Source: Chloroflexota bacterium
GTDB lineage: Bacteria; Chloroflexota; Anaerolineae; UBA4142
Length of the DNA stretch: 5,116 nucleotides
Direction: 5' to 3'
Assembly (NCBI GenBank): GCA_016200825.1
Contig: JACQEA010000257.1
Coordinates: 1 to 5,116 of the forward strand
In this document: positions 4,507 to 5,116 of the stretch, piece after piece
Position numbering within the stretch: the first letter of the stretch is position 1
How the letters are laid out: every line of letters begins with the position of its first letter
Program-made: the position numbers and the translations under genes
Notes under the pieces: model-generated
Databases searched by the model: none
What the model saw: only the letters and a program-made list of their open reading frames with translations
What the model was told of the DNA's origin: nothing

Positions 4507-5116
4507 ATGAATTCTGAACAACACGCGCGGTACGCGCGGCAAATTATTTTCGCGCCGCTCGGCGCGGCGGGACAGGAAAAATTGCTTGCCGCGCGCGTCG
4601 TCATTGTCGGTTGCGGCGCGAACGGCACCGTGATCGCGAATACGCTCGCGCGCGCGGGCGTGGGAACGCTGGTAATCGCGGATCGCGATTTTGTCGAGCT
4701 GAATAATTTGCAACGCCAAGTTTTGTTCGACGAAGCGGATGTCACGCGGCGCGTGCCCAAAGCGATTGCGGCGGCAGAAAAATTACGCCAGATCAATTCG
4801 ACGATCACGGTTGAAGGGATTGTGACGGATGTGAACGCGGAAAATATCGAAGAGTTGATTGCGGGCGCGACGGTGGTGTGCGATGGCACGGATAATTTTG
4901 CGACGCGCTTTCTCATCAACGACGCGTGCGTGAAAAATAATATCGCGTGGGTGTACGGCGGCGCGGTGGGAAGCACCGGCATGAGCATGACGATCGTCCC
5001 GCGCGTGTCCGCGTGTTTGCGTTGTGTCTTTCACAACGAGCCGCCGCCCGGCACGTTGCCAACGTGCGACACCGCGGGCGTGATCGCGCCGATTGTGAAT
5101 ATCATCGCGTCGATTG
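4507..5116 (+). CDS. ThiF/MoeB/HesA-family E1-like adenylyltransferase, N-terminal part (runs off right edge)
   Basis: Members of this cytoplasmic family adenylate the C-terminal Gly-Gly of ubiquitin-like sulfur carriers (ThiS, MoaD and relatives) for thiamine, molybdopterin or cysteine synthesis. The 203 visible residues follow the MoeB/ThiF order: RYARQIIFAPLGAAGQEKLL (8-27), the nucleotide-binding VVIVGCGANG (31-40), ADRDFVELNNLQRQ (58-71) with the usual D, N and R residues, K85 after P84, and CDGTDNFATRFLINDAC (125-141). C170 and C173 form the first half of the usual zinc-binding CxxC pair. TCDTAGVIAPI (186-196) includes the position of the family's conserved crossover Cys (C187). The usual GGLGS of the glycine loop is GANGT here. 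No Shine-Dalgarno precedes the ATG, consistent with the leaderless prediction. An in-frame TTG eight codons upstream is less likely because it lies upstream of the -10 box. Which carrier it serves cannot be told. The second CxxC is outside the window. Confidence 0.9.
   Translation, partial: MNSEQHARYARQIIFAPLGAAGQEKLLAARVVIVGCGANGTVIANTLARAGVGTLVIADRDFVELNNLQRQVLFDEADVTRRVPKAIAAAEKLRQINSTITVEGIVTDVNAENIEELIAGATVVCDGTDNFATRFLINDACVKNNIAWVYGGAVGSTGMSMTIVPRVSACLRCVFHNEPPPGTLPTCDTAGVIAPIVNIIASI

Noticed and set aside
4431..4988. Minus-strand open frame of 185 codons opposite the ThiF-family gene
   Set aside because: Ala/Thr/Ser-rich translation without domain features. The plus strand encodes an almost complete series of E1-like motifs here, and the frame would cross the divergent promoter region.
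1..5116. CRISPR array, tRNA/rRNA, insertion sequence or attachment site
   Set aside because: No regularly spaced direct repeats, no tRNA-like cloverleaf or rRNA blocks, no transposase frame with terminal inverted repeats, and no duplicated attachment core were seen on either strand.

Overview
This window looks like a piece of a free-living bacterial chromosome. The ade, amidohydrolase and ThiF-family genes make unusually heavy use of CGCG/GCGC tetranucleotides (GCG Ala and CGC Arg codons). That texture, together with the gene families, recalls environmental Chloroflexota (Anaerolineae-like) genomes. This taxonomic guess rests on composition only and is weak.

Layout, left to right. At 1-419 (minus) is the N-terminal quarter of an adenine deaminase that runs off the left edge. 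At 494-1507 (minus) is an uncharacterised 337-residue protein whose C-terminal part carries a HEPN-type Rx4H motif. At 1680-3620 (minus) lie three overlapping genes, transcribed from right to left: an 8-oxoguanine-deaminase-like amidohydrolase, an MNT nucleotidyltransferase (MntA-type antitoxin), and a HepT-like gene that has lost about 37 internal codons including the whole catalytic RNase motif. At 3765-4431 (minus) is a second, intact MntA/HepT toxin-antitoxin pair. From 4507 (plus) to the right edge runs a divergent ThiF/MoeB/HesA-family E1-like adenylyltransferase, truncated by the window. The two largest internal gaps (about 170 and 145 bases) contain no convincing RNA gene or terminator.

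How it fits together. Two purine-directed amidohydrolases (adenine deaminase and probable 8-oxoguanine deaminase) suggest purine salvage or catabolism. Between and around them sit three HEPN-type proteins, two of them paired with MNT nucleotidyltransferases, so the region also resembles a small toxin-antitoxin/defence island. In the intact pair, MntA is expected to AMPylate the Tyr of the HepT RxxxxHxY motif and so silence its RNase activity. In the other pair the antitoxin gene is intact but the HepT partner lacks both the RNase motif and that Tyr.

The best regulatory signal is the 75-base divergent spacer at 4432-4506. It holds two near-consensus sigma70-type promoters back to back, each with a 17-base spacer and a perfect TATAAT, whose -35 boxes overlap on opposite strands inside a small inverted-repeat cluster. 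The plus-strand promoter predicts a leaderless mRNA for the ThiF-family gene. The minus-strand promoter predicts an approximately 11-base leader that begins at a GGAGG ribosome binding site.
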